Source: Tolypothrix bouteillei VB521301 (GTDB lineage: Bacteria; Cyanobacteriota; Cyanobacteriia; Cyanobacteriales; Nostocaceae). Taken from it: DNA of 64,000 nucleotides. Below the pieces are notes generated by a model, which saw only the letters and a program-made list of their open reading frames with translations, was not told where the DNA came from and did no database searches. The translations under genes and the position numbers were made by a program. Positions 34,604 to 42,744 of the stretch are shown one piece after another. The stretch is from assembly GCF_000760695.4 (NCBI RefSeq), contig NZ_JHEG04000001.1:124001-188000 (forward strand), in the 5' to 3' direction. Each line of letters opens with the position of its first letter. The stretch's first letter is position 1.

Positions 34604-36361
34604 ATGAAATTAACCGAGAATCAAAATGCTCTGATTGAGTTTTTCGATCCAACAAGACCTGTAACATTGCCTCAAAACTTGAAGGGAAGAGAAAATGAAT
34701 TAAAAGAGGGTTGGTTTCATCTTTTAAATGGAGAATGTTTTATTGTTCAAGGAACTCGAAGAATTGGAAAAACTTCATTTCTTTATTGCCTTAAAACATG
34801 GTGTTTAGAACAAGGTAAAAAGTGTGCTTATATATCCTTTCAGAGGATACCACAATATAATAGTTCAGCTTTTGTTTATTATCTAATTCAACAACTATGT
34901 TTAACATTTCAAATTACATATCTTGGATTATCCGAATATGAATTACTTAATTCACTTAAAGAATTAAGTAGAATTATTGAAAAACAACTAGATTATAATG
35001 AACGTATTATAGTTTTAATAGATGAATTTCAGGTTACAGAAGATTTAACAAAATGAAAAAACTATATTTTATAATCAACTGAGAAACGTTATTGATGAAC
35101 GTCCTATACATACTGAATTAAATAAGTTTGTTTTGTAATTGCAACATCTCAAAGCATATCGGAATTAAGCACTGGTATTTTATCGACTCTGGCATCATCT
35201 TTTCAAGAAATTTTATATTGCAAACAATTTCCAATCATAGTTGTAGAGATTTAATTAGTCAACCTTTCAGTAATATTATTTTAATTGAAAAAGAATTATC
35301 GATCTTATTATCTATGAATCTGGTGGCCATCCATATCTTATAAAATTGTTAATACATAATACTATAACTAAGAATATAGAGGTTATTTTTTCAGGTTCAA
35401 TACACTATGATTTTTATAAATTAATTGAAATTCAGATACAAGCATTAGTTCAAGATTTAACACACCATCATTTTCAAATGCTTAAAGAGCTTTTAAAAGA
35501 GCACGAGTTATTCATTCTATATGAATTCTGCCAATTAACACATATTAATTTACTCGATCTTCGTAGAAAAGTTTCAGAGACCAATCAAAATAATGAATTT
35601 TCTCTGTTAGAAAAACATTAGATAACCTTGAAAACTTAAAAATCCTTCGTAAGGAAAAAAATTTATATTACTTCTCTAACCAAATTTATAAAAAATGGTT
35701 TTCTTATTTTTTTAAACAATACTATGAAGATTACATTTCATTAAATAGTTTATGCAAGCAAGAAGATTTTGAGAGTAATAGCAAAATTTCAATTTTATTC
35801 CTATGTGCAGAGCCAGCGACTTCTACTAGAATACGTCTGTGTGAAGAAATACGTGAAATTAAAGAAAAACTACAGCTAGCAAAATTACGTAATCGATTTG
35901 AATTGAATGAGTATATGGCTGTACGGGCTATTGACCTAACACAAGCATTGTTGGACACAAATCCACAAATTGTTCACTTTTCTGGACATGGTATGATCGA
36001 AGGTACATTATGCTTCGAGGATAAATTAGGCAGAGTTCACTTAGTTGAGTCGGAAGCTCTTTCTGAAATGTTCAAGCAGTTTTCTGGTAAAGTGAAATGT
36101 GTAATTTTAAATTCATGCTACTCTAAAATTCAAGCTGAAGCTATTGCAAAATATATTGAATATGTAATTGGTATGAGCCAAGTAATTAGCGATCCAGCTG
36201 CCATAGCCTTTGCTACAGGTTTCTATCAAGCATTAGGTGCAGGACGATCAATTGAAGAAGCGTATAACTTTGGTTGCGTACAAATTAGACTACAGGGGAT
36301 TTCTGAACATTTAACACCAGTTCTTATTAAATTTAACTTTCCTCCAAGCACAAATACTTAA
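34604..36361 (+). pseudogene. AAA/STAND-like ATPase 2 fused to a CHAT caspase-like domain, frameshifted
   Basis: Starts with an ATG 2 bp after the preceding stop. Residues 1-150 are open: LKGRENEL, Walker A GTRRIGKTS (Lys56), Walker B IIVLIDEFQ. About five frame changes follow (near 35050, 35132, 35245, 35300 and 35613), several in A or T runs. Between them coherent sequence continues: FVIATSQSISELSTG, YESGGHPYLIKLL, a winged-helix-like part, then from about 35620 an open CHAT domain (ILFLCAEPATSTRIRL, HFSGHG, LNSCYS, VIGMSQ). The His and Cys of the CHAT dyad are present. An intact product would be about 585 residues. CHAT proteases are effectors in several bacterial immune systems. Confidence 0.75.
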
Positions 36362-36576
36362 CTCTTTTCTAGAAAGACTTTCAAGGCTTTGTTAAATTGC
36401 TTGTAATGGATACAAATTGTCAAAGTGTGTGATTCTCTTTCAGGAGCTATTTCTATAATCTTTCCATTCAGCAACTCAAGGTGACGTTGTTCCAAAATTC
36501 CGGCTGCAATCATTCGGTGGTAATCTTCAATTGTCCACTTTGCAGTTGTTAAGGTCAGGGTTAATACCTCCGCATA
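36358..36576 (-). pseudogene. Uma2-family nuclease N-terminal fragment
   Basis: The minus strand reads AKWTIEDYHRMIAAGILEQR then HLELLNGKIIEIAPERESHT, the typical start of cyanobacterial Uma2 (DUF820) proteins, then drifts and stops after 72 codons. No start codon lies in frame, and the catalytic PD-(D/E)XK core is missing. Its TAA overlaps the stop region of the convergent CHAT gene. A remnant. Confidence 0.65.
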
Positions 36577-36632
36577 CCAGGGGAACGCTTTGCATCTTCC
36601 ACTTTTATCCTACTTTGCTTTTTAGTTAAAAT

Positions 36633-36661
36633 CCCCTGAGACAATGTCCATGTCTCAGGGG
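36633..36661 (-). terminator. intrinsic terminator-like hairpin after the RNA genes
   Basis: A perfect 11-bp stem (CCCCTGAGACA / TGTCTCAGGGG) with a 7-nt loop, followed on the minus strand by ATTTTAAC. It lies about 70 bp downstream of the second Y-RNA-like gene, so it probably ends that transcript. The T-run is short, so confidence is moderate. Confidence 0.5.
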
Positions 36662-36728
36662 TGGAACCAAAAGGTTTCAAATCTTTCAGTTTTATATTCA
36701 CGATTTCTGCCGAGTTAATTTCCGGTTC

Positions 36729-36849
36729 CTGCAAATTCATTCTTTAAGTCGTGGTGTTTTACCTCTAAACTACCGGAGCATTATTGTGGAGCTCCGGACG
36801 AGATTTGAACCCGTGTCCCACTGACGTTAATTTACAGGGATTGATGCAG
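36729..36849 (-). ncRNA. tRNA-mimic RNA 2 (Y RNA / YrlA-like, permuted tRNA halves)
   Basis: Read on the minus strand, in order: CTGCA leader strand (36849-36845), TTAA-C-GTC-A-GTGG (36830-36818), T-arm with canonical loop TTCAAAT (36814-36798), acceptor strand CCGGAGC followed by TCCA, 11-nt loop, acceptor strand GCTCCGG (36779-36773), TA, D-arm with GG in the loop (36770-36756), CCAC-GAC-TTAA (36754-36744), TGCAG trailer strand (36733-36729). The two acceptor strands pair over 7 bp. The strands that in a tRNA would form the anticodon stem instead continue into a terminal helix made by the RNA's own ends. This is the opposite order to a tRNA gene and fits bacterial Y RNAs. Confidence 0.6.
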
Positions 36850-36872
36850 AATGTGAAGTTTTACAGTAAGCT

Positions 36873-37019
36873 TGGAGCAATAACCTAAAACTAAACGTGA
36901 AACTAACTGTGTCGGGGAGTGCCTTTACCATTTGGCTATCCCTCGTTCAATAAAATCGAGGGAGTAGGACTCGAACCTACAAATACTCCTATAGACACTG
37001 AAACTAAATTTGTGCTCCA
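36873..37019 (-). ncRNA. tRNA-mimic RNA 1 (Y RNA / YrlA-like, permuted tRNA halves)
   Basis: Same plan as RNA 2. Minus strand: TGGAGCA (37019-37013), GTGTC (36998-36994), GGAGT (36989-36985), T-arm GTAGG-TTCGAGT-CCTAC (36980-36964), acceptor TCCCTCG, 11-nt loop, acceptor CGAGGGA (36945-36939), TA, D-arm GCC...GGC with GG in the loop (36936-36921), ACTCC (36920-36916), GACAC (36913-36909), TGCTCCA (36879-36873). Each strand has an exact partner: 7-bp terminal stem, 5 bp, 5 bp and a 7-bp acceptor. It starts just after the stop of the upstream 252-residue gene and may be processed from its transcript. No Ro60 gene is in the window. Confidence 0.62.
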
Positions 37020-37027
37020 TCTATATT

Positions 37028-37786
37028 CTATCTGATATTTGAGGGAGCGAACAAGTAACCAAAAATAGAACGAGCAACATGATTTTGTTGCGTCACTTCT
37101 AAACTATTTGCTTGTTCTCTAGCAAAAATGACCTCCTGCATTAATCTATCTACTCTTCGTAACAGTTCGTTTTGTCTGGCTGGGGAAATAGCCCCAGAAA
37201 ACTTAACAGTTCGCCACGTTCCTTCTGGAACATCCTCAGAGGATTCCTTGACTTGTGCGGGATGTTCTTTCGTAGCTTCGTACAGCACGACTGGTTTAAC
37301 AATTTTTTTGGTTTTTGTCGTGAATTTGGCTTCTGTGGCAAAGCATTCTTGCTGTGGATCGTAAATCCAAGATTCACTAGTATCCAAGACAGGTAGAGAT
37401 GAGATGAACGTTTTAATATCAACTAACTGCTTTTCTAAAAACAACAGGTAAGAAACAGGAACTTCCCTAAGGATTGTAGTTCCATCAACGACTATATCAG
37501 CCTTAGCTTGAGAATTAGACCAGTCTTGAGTAGCACATAAATTAAACAATTCAGAACAAGCTTGTTCAAATTGACTGAGTAAATCTTCTGCTTTCAACTG
37601 CAGTGTTTGGTTTTCTGGAGGATAGACAAAACCATCTTCAGCCACTGGAGAAAAAGTGCGAGAAATACCTTGAAACATTGCACTTTTCTGAATAAGGTGA
37701 TAAACGGCTGTTTTGGCTTTTGTCGAATTGGCTTTAATGGTTTGCAAAACTGCAATCACTTGATTTAGTTTCATTTTCTCCTCCAA
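37028..37786 (-). CDS. conserved 252-aa protein upstream of the tRNA-mimic RNAs
   Basis: I recognise a conserved soluble family without a firm function. It has a helical N-terminus (MKLNQVIAVLQTIKANSTKAKTAVYHLIQK) and a core with KADIVVDGTTILREVPVSYLLFLEKQLVDIKTFISSLPVLD. SWIYDPQQECFATE, KKIVKPVVLYEATKEHPAQV and GTWRTVKFSGAISPARQNELLRRVDRL follow. Similar proteins occur in actinobacteria and phages, from memory. No catalytic motif is evident. It is immediately upstream, on the same strand, of two Y-RNA-like genes (9 bp from its stop to the first stem), which suggests a functional link in RNA handling; this is inference. Flanking repeats isolate it from other genes. Confidence 0.75.
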   Translation of the reverse strand: MEEKMKLNQVIAVLQTIKANSTKAKTAVYHLIQKSAMFQGISRTFSPVAEDGFVYPPENQTLQLKAEDLLSQFEQACSELFNLCATQDWSNSQAKADIVVDGTTILREVPVSYLLFLEKQLVDIKTFISSLPVLDTSESWIYDPQQECFATEAKFTTKTKKIVKPVVLYEATKEHPAQVKESSEDVPEGTWRTVKFSGAISPARQNELLRRVDRLMQEVIFAREQANSLEVTQQNHVARSIFGYLFAPSNIR

Positions 37787-38198
37787 GAATAAATATTAAA
37801 ATAAAGAAAAAACACCGAGGATGCGCCCCATTGTGGCTATACAAGCTCATTCCGCGCAGGTGGGCTTTATTTGTCTAGCCTGAAAATTCTATTTTGAGAG
37901 CAATTTGTACGCATAGGAATGCTCTCAATAATTATAAGTTGCTTATCTACGTCTATGTGGAAATACGTAATAATAAAAAAAATATAATAATTCGCTACAC
38001 TTATTGTCAGAGCTTTGTTTGTTTTACCTCATAACTTGTTGTATTTGTAGTATACATAGTACAAGATAAAATAGCAAGTACTGTTTGGTATGGTTGAACT
38101 GACGGCAATGTTCGGATAAACCCAATGTAGCGGCACTCACAGCAGTCGCATTGCTAGCGATCGCCTAGCAAACTTAATAAAGCAAAGGAGAATTCTCT
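37787..38198. other. intergenic stretch with a CTATACAA repeat
   Basis: 412 bp with no gene. At 37833-37898 lies a diverged copy of the GGCTATACAA...GCGCAGG...TTGTCTAGCC...AATTCTATTTTGAG element that also occurs at 41041-41100 and 49717-49816. Confidence 0.55.
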
Positions 38199-38720
38199 AT
38201 GCTTTTAAAAACTTGGAGTTTCATCACCATTATCCTATCTGCTCTTGTAACGGGAATGGCGCTGTGCCATGCGCTAGAACTCCCAGCCAAAATGCAATAC
38301 TCTGCAACGCAATACATTGCAATTCAAAACAGCCTGTATGTCGCATTTGGACCTCCGAATATCGGCACATTCATTGAACTGGCTGCACCCCTCGCAACGA
38401 TCGCCCTGACTGTTCTTGTTCGCAAAAGTCGTCCCGCTTTTCAACTTGCACTAATTGCTGTAGCATTCATGCTACTGGCATTTCCTGTCCTCTTTTTTGC
38501 ATTTACAGAACCTGCAAATACAGTCATTCGTAATGCAACACCTGAAACTATTCCAGCAAACTGGGAACAACTTCGCGATCGGTGGGAATATTCACATCTA
38601 GCACGATTTTTCTGTCATTTAATTGCGTTTAGTGCGCTTGTGCTTTCTATCTTAGTGGAAACCTCTGCAGATCGCAGGCGAAGTCTTACTCAAAAACCGC
38701 TCCCAAATACTTCTTCCTAA
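38199..38720 (+). CDS. DUF1772-like four-helix membrane protein (173 aa)
   Basis: Four hydrophobic segments (about 5-25, 52-72, 81-101, 140-160) and the motif WEQLRDRWEYSHLARF before the last helix, which is the signature of DUF1772 proteins (related to anthrone oxygenases, though the reaction here is unknown). The N-terminal MALCHALELPAKMQY is also typical (L-x-A-x-x-H-x-x-E). It stands alone; an AAAGGAG ribosome site precedes the ATG. Confidence 0.75.
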   Translation: MLLKTWSFITIILSALVTGMALCHALELPAKMQYSATQYIAIQNSLYVAFGPPNIGTFIELAAPLATIALTVLVRKSRPAFQLALIAVAFMLLAFPVLFFAFTEPANTVIRNATPETIPANWEQLRDRWEYSHLARFFCHLIAFSALVLSILVETSADRRRSLTQKPLPNTSS

Positions 38721-38732
38721 TCCACGGAATCT

Positions 38733-38765
38733 TCCTTGTTGAGATCTCAAATAGGACTGCTATAG
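38733..38765 (+). repeat. TCCTATTTGAGATC dispersed repeat, partial copy
   Basis: CCTTGTTGAGATCTCAAATAGGACTGCTATAG matches the right half of 21842-21911. Confidence 0.7.
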
Positions 38766-38969
38766 AATTGCCGCAGCCATCCTAAATCCTGCATGAAAAA
38801 TTTTAAGTACTGTAGAGAGGATATTGCCTACCACGTATGGCTTTTGGTAGGCAGTTCCTTATTTTTTTCTTTAAATAAAATTTATAGGTTTTTTAAAAAT
38901 ATTTAATATTATTTAATGAAGCGATAAATTAGTATTAACGGATACCCTATATTTTATTAGTAACTGTTT

Positions 38970-39533
38970 ATGAGAAAACGAAATCTAAGACGTAAGAGAC
39001 AAGGGTATTTGTTAGCCATAATAATAGCTTTAGGAATAAGCGGTCTATCGTTATACATTATTTTTATAACCGATATTATTAGAGCAAGAATTATCGATAG
39101 TAATAATTTAGAGAAAGCTTTTGAAATTCAAAGAGAAAAACAATTATACGATCCTAATTTTGTACCTAAAGTTGTTATCCAAAGAGGTCGTGAATCTGAG
39201 AAAGGATTTGATTTGAAATGTCTAACTTGGTCTACCAATAAAGTCGTGAGTGGTTGGACTAGAGACAAGCGAGATAGCGATTTTTTTATAGATTATTATG
39301 TACCTCCAAAAAAAGATGCCATTATTTGTGTATCTCCAGCTTTAGCAACCGCATTAACCGCTGCAACCAGCAAACCATTTGTCTATGAAGCTTACCCAAC
39401 TGATTACGGTGTACGTATTCGTATCATCATTGGTGCTTCTGAAGTACGAGAAATGTGTCAGAGGTTGACAGGTGATATCAATTGTGCAAATTTTTTCCTG
39501 TCAAAAGAAGCAACTGTACGGTATGAGCCATAG
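38970..39533 (+). CDS. hypothetical membrane-anchored protein (187 aa)
   Basis: A strongly basic N-terminus (MRKRNLRRKRQ) followed by one hydrophobic segment (14-36) makes a signal anchor or uncleaved signal. The remainder, presumably periplasmic, contains four Cys (near residues 76, 114, 154 and 163) that could form two disulfides. No family recognised. It is preceded by an AT-rich 200-bp region. Confidence 0.6.
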   Translation: MRKRNLRRKRQGYLLAIIIALGISGLSLYIIFITDIIRARIIDSNNLEKAFEIQREKQLYDPNFVPKVVIQRGRESEKGFDLKCLTWSTNKVVSGWTRDKRDSDFFIDYYVPPKKDAIICVSPALATALTAATSKPFVYEAYPTDYGVRIRIIIGASEVREMCQRLTGDINCANFFLSKEATVRYEP

Positions 39534-39613
39534 CTCCCCTCTTGTGGTAGTTTAAAGTTAACTTCATATTTTGCAACATCTCACTTTAACCTTTATGACT
39601 GGAGAGAACAACC

Positions 39614-40255
39614 TTGGGAATAGAACTACGGAGTTTCGTATTTCTCGACAGCCTGCAGCCTCAACATGCGGCATATATGGGAGCAGTCGCTCAAGGTTTC
39701 TTGCCATTACCGGGAGATACATCATTGTGGATTGAAATTTCTCCTGGAATTGAAATTAATCGGATTACAGATGTAGCACTCAAAGCCGCTTCTGTGCGTC
39801 CTGGAGTACAAGTCGTCGAACGATTGTACGGTCTGCTAGAAGTTCATTCTGCTTCTCAAGGCGAAACACGAGCTGCGGGACAAGCTATTTTAGCGGCGCT
39901 AGGAGTCCGAAAGGAAGAATGTCTCAAACCACGGGTTGTTTCCAGCCAAATTATCCGCAACATAGATGCTTATCAAACACAACTTATCAACCGCACGCGA
40001 AAGGGGCAACTTCTACTAGCCGGACACACGCTATATGTCTTAGAAGTTGAGCCGGCTGCTTATGCTGCTCTTGCTGCAAATGAAGCCGAGAAAGCAGCAT
40101 CGATTAATATCCTGGAGGTTCAAGCTGTAGGGAGCTTTGGACGTTTGTACTTGGGTGGACAAGAACGGGATATTTTAGCAGGTGCGGCGGGGGCTTTAAC
40201 GGCAATAGAAAATGTAGCAGGTCGGACAAATCCTAAGGGTGGGCGTCAGGAGTAA
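39614..40255 (+). CDS. ccmP: carboxysome shell protein CcmP (tandem BMC domains)
   Basis: 213 residues with two bacterial-microcompartment domains (about 1-100 and 105-205); length and sequence ([25 protein letters not shown], then [18 protein letters not shown] and [17 protein letters not shown]) fit CcmP rather than the longer CcmO. CcmP forms stacked pseudohexameric trimers with a gated central pore in the beta-carboxysome shell, thought to pass larger metabolites. The start is a TTG (39614-39616) 7 bp after GGAGAG; no ATG in frame gives a full first domain. As in other cyanobacteria it is a satellite locus away from the main ccm cluster. A pentapeptide-repeat gene follows 7 bp later. Confidence 0.9.
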   Translation: MGIELRSFVFLDSLQPQHAAYMGAVAQGFLPLPGDTSLWIEISPGIEINRITDVALKAASVRPGVQVVERLYGLLEVHSASQGETRAAGQAILAALGVRKEECLKPRVVSSQIIRNIDAYQTQLINRTRKGQLLLAGHTLYVLEVEPAAYAALAANEAEKAASINILEVQAVGSFGRLYLGGQERDILAGAAGALTAIENVAGRTNPKGGRQE

Positions 40256-40262
40256 CAAGGAA

Positions 40263-41012
40263 ATGGCAAATCAAAGGCATCTGGAGCTACTGAAAGCGGG
40301 TGCAGCAACATGGATGGAATGGCGAGAAAAATACCCTGCTGTTGAACCTGATTTGAGTGGTGCTGACCTTCAAGGGCTTGACTTGAGCAAAGTTAATTTC
40401 AGTCATGCTTCTCTTGTAGGAGTCAACCTAAGTGGTTCCGATCTCAGTGGTGCTATTTTTTATAGATCTAACCTCAGGGAAGCTACGTTAAGAGAGGCGA
40501 AATTAAGTGTTGCTAACTTGAGTGGTGCTCGATTAATACAGGCAGATCTCAGTGATGCCAATCTGATTGGCTCTGACTTAAGTGAAGCAAATTTTAAAGA
40601 CGCCGCGATCGCAGACGCTAACCTAATTGGTACTGACTTAAGAGGTGCTAATTTAAGAGGTGCTGATTTGGGTAATGCAAAGCTCATTCGGACGAACCTC
40701 AGTTTTGCCAACTTAATCGCCGTCAACTTAACTGGTGCAGATCTCAGTCATGCCAATTTATATGAAGCAGAAGTGATGGGAGCTTATCTTTATAAAACTG
40801 ACTTTTATAAAAGTAACCTCAGCAAAGCTCACTTAAGTGGTGCATATTTAGTCAGGGCTAATTTGAGTGAGGCTGACTTAGATCGAGCTGACTTAAGATG
40901 GGCTAACCTTAAAGGAGCAAATTTAACTAAAGCGAATCTTAGAAGCGCTAACCTGAGAGGGGCTAACTTGAGTGGAGTGAATTTTCAGGAAGCACTTATG
41001 CCGGAATCTTAA
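40263..41012 (+). CDS. pentapeptide-repeat protein (249 aa)
   Basis: About 35 consecutive A(D/N)Lxx-type pentapeptides (from residue 32 to the end) after a short N-terminal helix with WMEWREKYP, predicting a right-handed quadrilateral beta-helix. Such proteins can mimic DNA or act as scaffolds; no target is evident. I chose the ATG at 40263, with AGGAG 10 bp upstream, over the GTG at 40239, which would overlap ccmP. The 7-bp gap makes an operon with ccmP likely. Confidence 0.88.
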   Translation: MANQRHLELLKAGAATWMEWREKYPAVEPDLSGADLQGLDLSKVNFSHASLVGVNLSGSDLSGAIFYRSNLREATLREAKLSVANLSGARLIQADLSDANLIGSDLSEANFKDAAIADANLIGTDLRGANLRGADLGNAKLIRTNLSFANLIAVNLTGADLSHANLYEAEVMGAYLYKTDFYKSNLSKAHLSGAYLVRANLSEADLDRADLRWANLKGANLTKANLRSANLRGANLSGVNFQEALMPES

Positions 41013-41040
41013 CCAGTTCATACCAAATCCGTTCTTATAC

Positions 41041-41135
41041 CTCTTAGCCCTAGCGATTGGAAATCGCGGCTATACAAACGAAGTCCGCTTGCGCGGACTA
41101 AATTATAAAGGGGGTACAAAACGCGGATTTAGTAT
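41041..41135. repeat. compound dispersed repeat
   Basis: A GGCTATACAA...AAGTCCGC-TTGC-GCGGACT hairpin element followed at 41107-41135 by AAAGGGGGTACAAAACGCGG and ATTTAGTAT. The second part matches 28035-28060. Confidence 0.65.
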
Positions 41136-41140
41136 CAATA

Positions 41141-41386
41141 CTACTTCTGTTGATGTGCTGTAATTTCATCAAGCAAAGCCTCATCTGAATAAGAAGTTTC
41201 CCATTCACTCGGTAGTTCGAGCCGTACTGATTGAGCAGCGCCACTTGGAGTGCAGACAATCCACAATGTGTCTCGTGCTTCGTTTACCCGAGCAGCAGCT
41301 TGGTTTTCTGCCTTATCGGAAAGACCAGCATATGCTTGAACGCAACTCCAAGTAATTCCATCAGCATCGGTAACTTCTCGCGCCAT
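41141..41386 (-). CDS. small hypothetical protein (81 aa)
   Basis: A compact, probably soluble protein: MAREVTDADGITWSCVQAYAGL opening, an alanine-rich helix (KAENQAAARVNEA), then two strands (TLWIVCTPSGAAQSVRLELP) and an acidic helical tail. I do not recognise the family; composition and the absence of overlapping frames make it a likely gene. It stands alone, with a repeat just after its stop. Confidence 0.6.
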   Translation of the reverse strand: MAREVTDADGITWSCVQAYAGLSDKAENQAAARVNEARDTLWIVCTPSGAAQSVRLELPSEWETSYSDEALLDEITAHQQK

Positions 41387-41741
41387 TACTAGACCTCTTG
41401 TCGTTTTGCTTTGATTCGTTTATTTTCCCAAGTTTAAATTTGATATACATACCTCTAGAGTCTTAGCAGTACAAATTGGTCTATCCGCCAATATTGCAAC
41501 CAAGTGATTGGCAAACAAGAACTCTGCGATCGCCATCACTACTATTCAGTGACAAAGATCACTCAATAGCGGTACCAGTAACACTACCAGTGGTGTTTAT
41601 ATGTTGCATTCTGGTAATAGAGGAATTACTGTAGTGCAACTAAAGTCTCAGTATTTTCTATCGTATATATGTACTAAGTAAGATTTATCTTAATTTTTTC
41701 TAGATTAATGTACTGTTAATAACATATAAAAAATTATTATT
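41387..41741. other. intergenic stretch, nothing recognised
   Basis: 355 bp between divergent genes; it should contain both promoters. It includes an imperfect inverted ACACTACCAGTGGTGTT near 41580-41600. No gene was seen. Confidence 0.45.
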
Positions 41742-42080
41742 ATGAATAAATATATACAAATACAACTAAAATTAAACACATTTAACTTCCTAAAGTTAAG
41801 CTTGATAGCGCTGGCAGTATTGTTTTCCTTTGGAACCTATACTCGAGCAAATGCTGAATCAGAGTCAGGAGTGGAAGTTATCTCTATTCCTCCGCAAGAA
41901 GCATATTATACGGAAGAGAAGATTGAAGACAGTTCTAGTGGCGATCGTTCTAAAGTAGAAAATAAAAATACCTCAGATAACAACAATTTCTACGTGCCAG
42001 ACAATGTGGAAGATAGTCAAAATGTCAATATAGCCAATTCTTCTGTACCACGTATTCTTCCGATTCCTGCTGATAGTTAA
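41742..42080 (+). CDS. small secreted hypothetical protein (112 aa)
   Basis: A signal peptide (1-38; hydrophobic core LSLIALAVLFSFG, cleavage after RANA) precedes a 74-residue mature part that is acidic, Ser/Asn-rich and probably disordered. No domain recognised. Probably exported to the periplasm. A hairpin with a short T-run lies 57 bp after the stop. Confidence 0.55.
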   Translation: MNKYIQIQLKLNTFNFLKLSLIALAVLFSFGTYTRANAESESGVEVISIPPQEAYYTEEKIEDSSSGDRSKVENKNTSDNNNFYVPDNVEDSQNVNIANSSVPRILPIPADS

Positions 42081-42136
42081 TTGAGGCTTACGGAAACGGC
42101 TAACACTGTTCTTTTTTGGAATGATTTGATAACATT

Positions 42137-42175
42137 CGTAGGGGCGCAAGGTCTTGCGCCCCTACGAGTCTTTTG
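42137..42175 (+). terminator. GTAGGGGCGCAAG palindrome, possible terminator
   Basis: Two 14-bp arms CGTAGGGGCGCAAG / CTTGCGCCCCTACG with a 2-nt spacer (42137-42166) followed by AGTCTTTTG. This palindrome is also a known dispersed element type in cyanobacteria, so it may be a repeat that serves as the terminator of the small secreted gene. Confidence 0.45.
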
Positions 42176-42744
42176 AAAATTTTTGCAAAATTAGGTTCTA
42201 AACAGTTTTTGGTATAGTTGGGAGCTGACTTTTCACCGGATGTGGAAAAGAAGGAGTGGTTCGCATTCGTAACAAGTTAAAAGCAAGTGTCTTTTGTCAA
42301 TACGTCTAAATGTAGGAATAAATTTAATAATAATAATCAATCGAAACGATAGGGGCAGAGACATTGAACAGCCGCCTCTCCCCCTCCTGTCAGTATAATC
42401 ATTCTTTTCCGTAGCTATCTTTACTTAGTCTACAATTTCAGTTTTGATGCAAAAGGCTTATTAGAAGCTTATCAAGGAGGGCGGAGATTACAGCTTATTT
42501 ATCTACTGAATGACTAATCTGATTTTTATAGTAAAAATATAGGCTTAATTACTGACATTGTTAATTTTGTTAGCTAAATTCATCATATAAATGGTTCCAG
42601 CATTGGAGGTCGAACCATGCCTGACGGGGATATTGTTCACGGGCTTTCAGGACTTTATCAGAAGCCATATCAAAGACTTTGTGAAGCAAAGTTTGATCTG
42701 AATGTATGTGTCTGAATAACGATACAAGGTTGAGGAAAAACATC
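42176..42744. other. intergenic stretch before the XRE gene
   Basis: 569 bp. Short frames exist on both strands (for example + strand from 42617, 33 codons) but none shows supporting features. It should contain the promoter of the XRE regulator. Confidence 0.4.

Noticed and set aside
36561..36740. A 59-codon minus-strand frame starting MNLQEPEINSAEIVNIK
   Set aside because: It begins inside the trailer of the second tRNA-mimic RNA and reads straight through the perfect 11-bp terminator hairpin; no ribosome site. The RNA explanation fits better.
36729..37019. Two ordinary tRNA genes, or one tRNA with an intron
   Set aside because: The 5' half at 36945 (acceptor CGAGGGA) cannot pair with the following 3' half (CCGGAGC). 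Each half pairs only with the half on its other side, so normal gene order fails.
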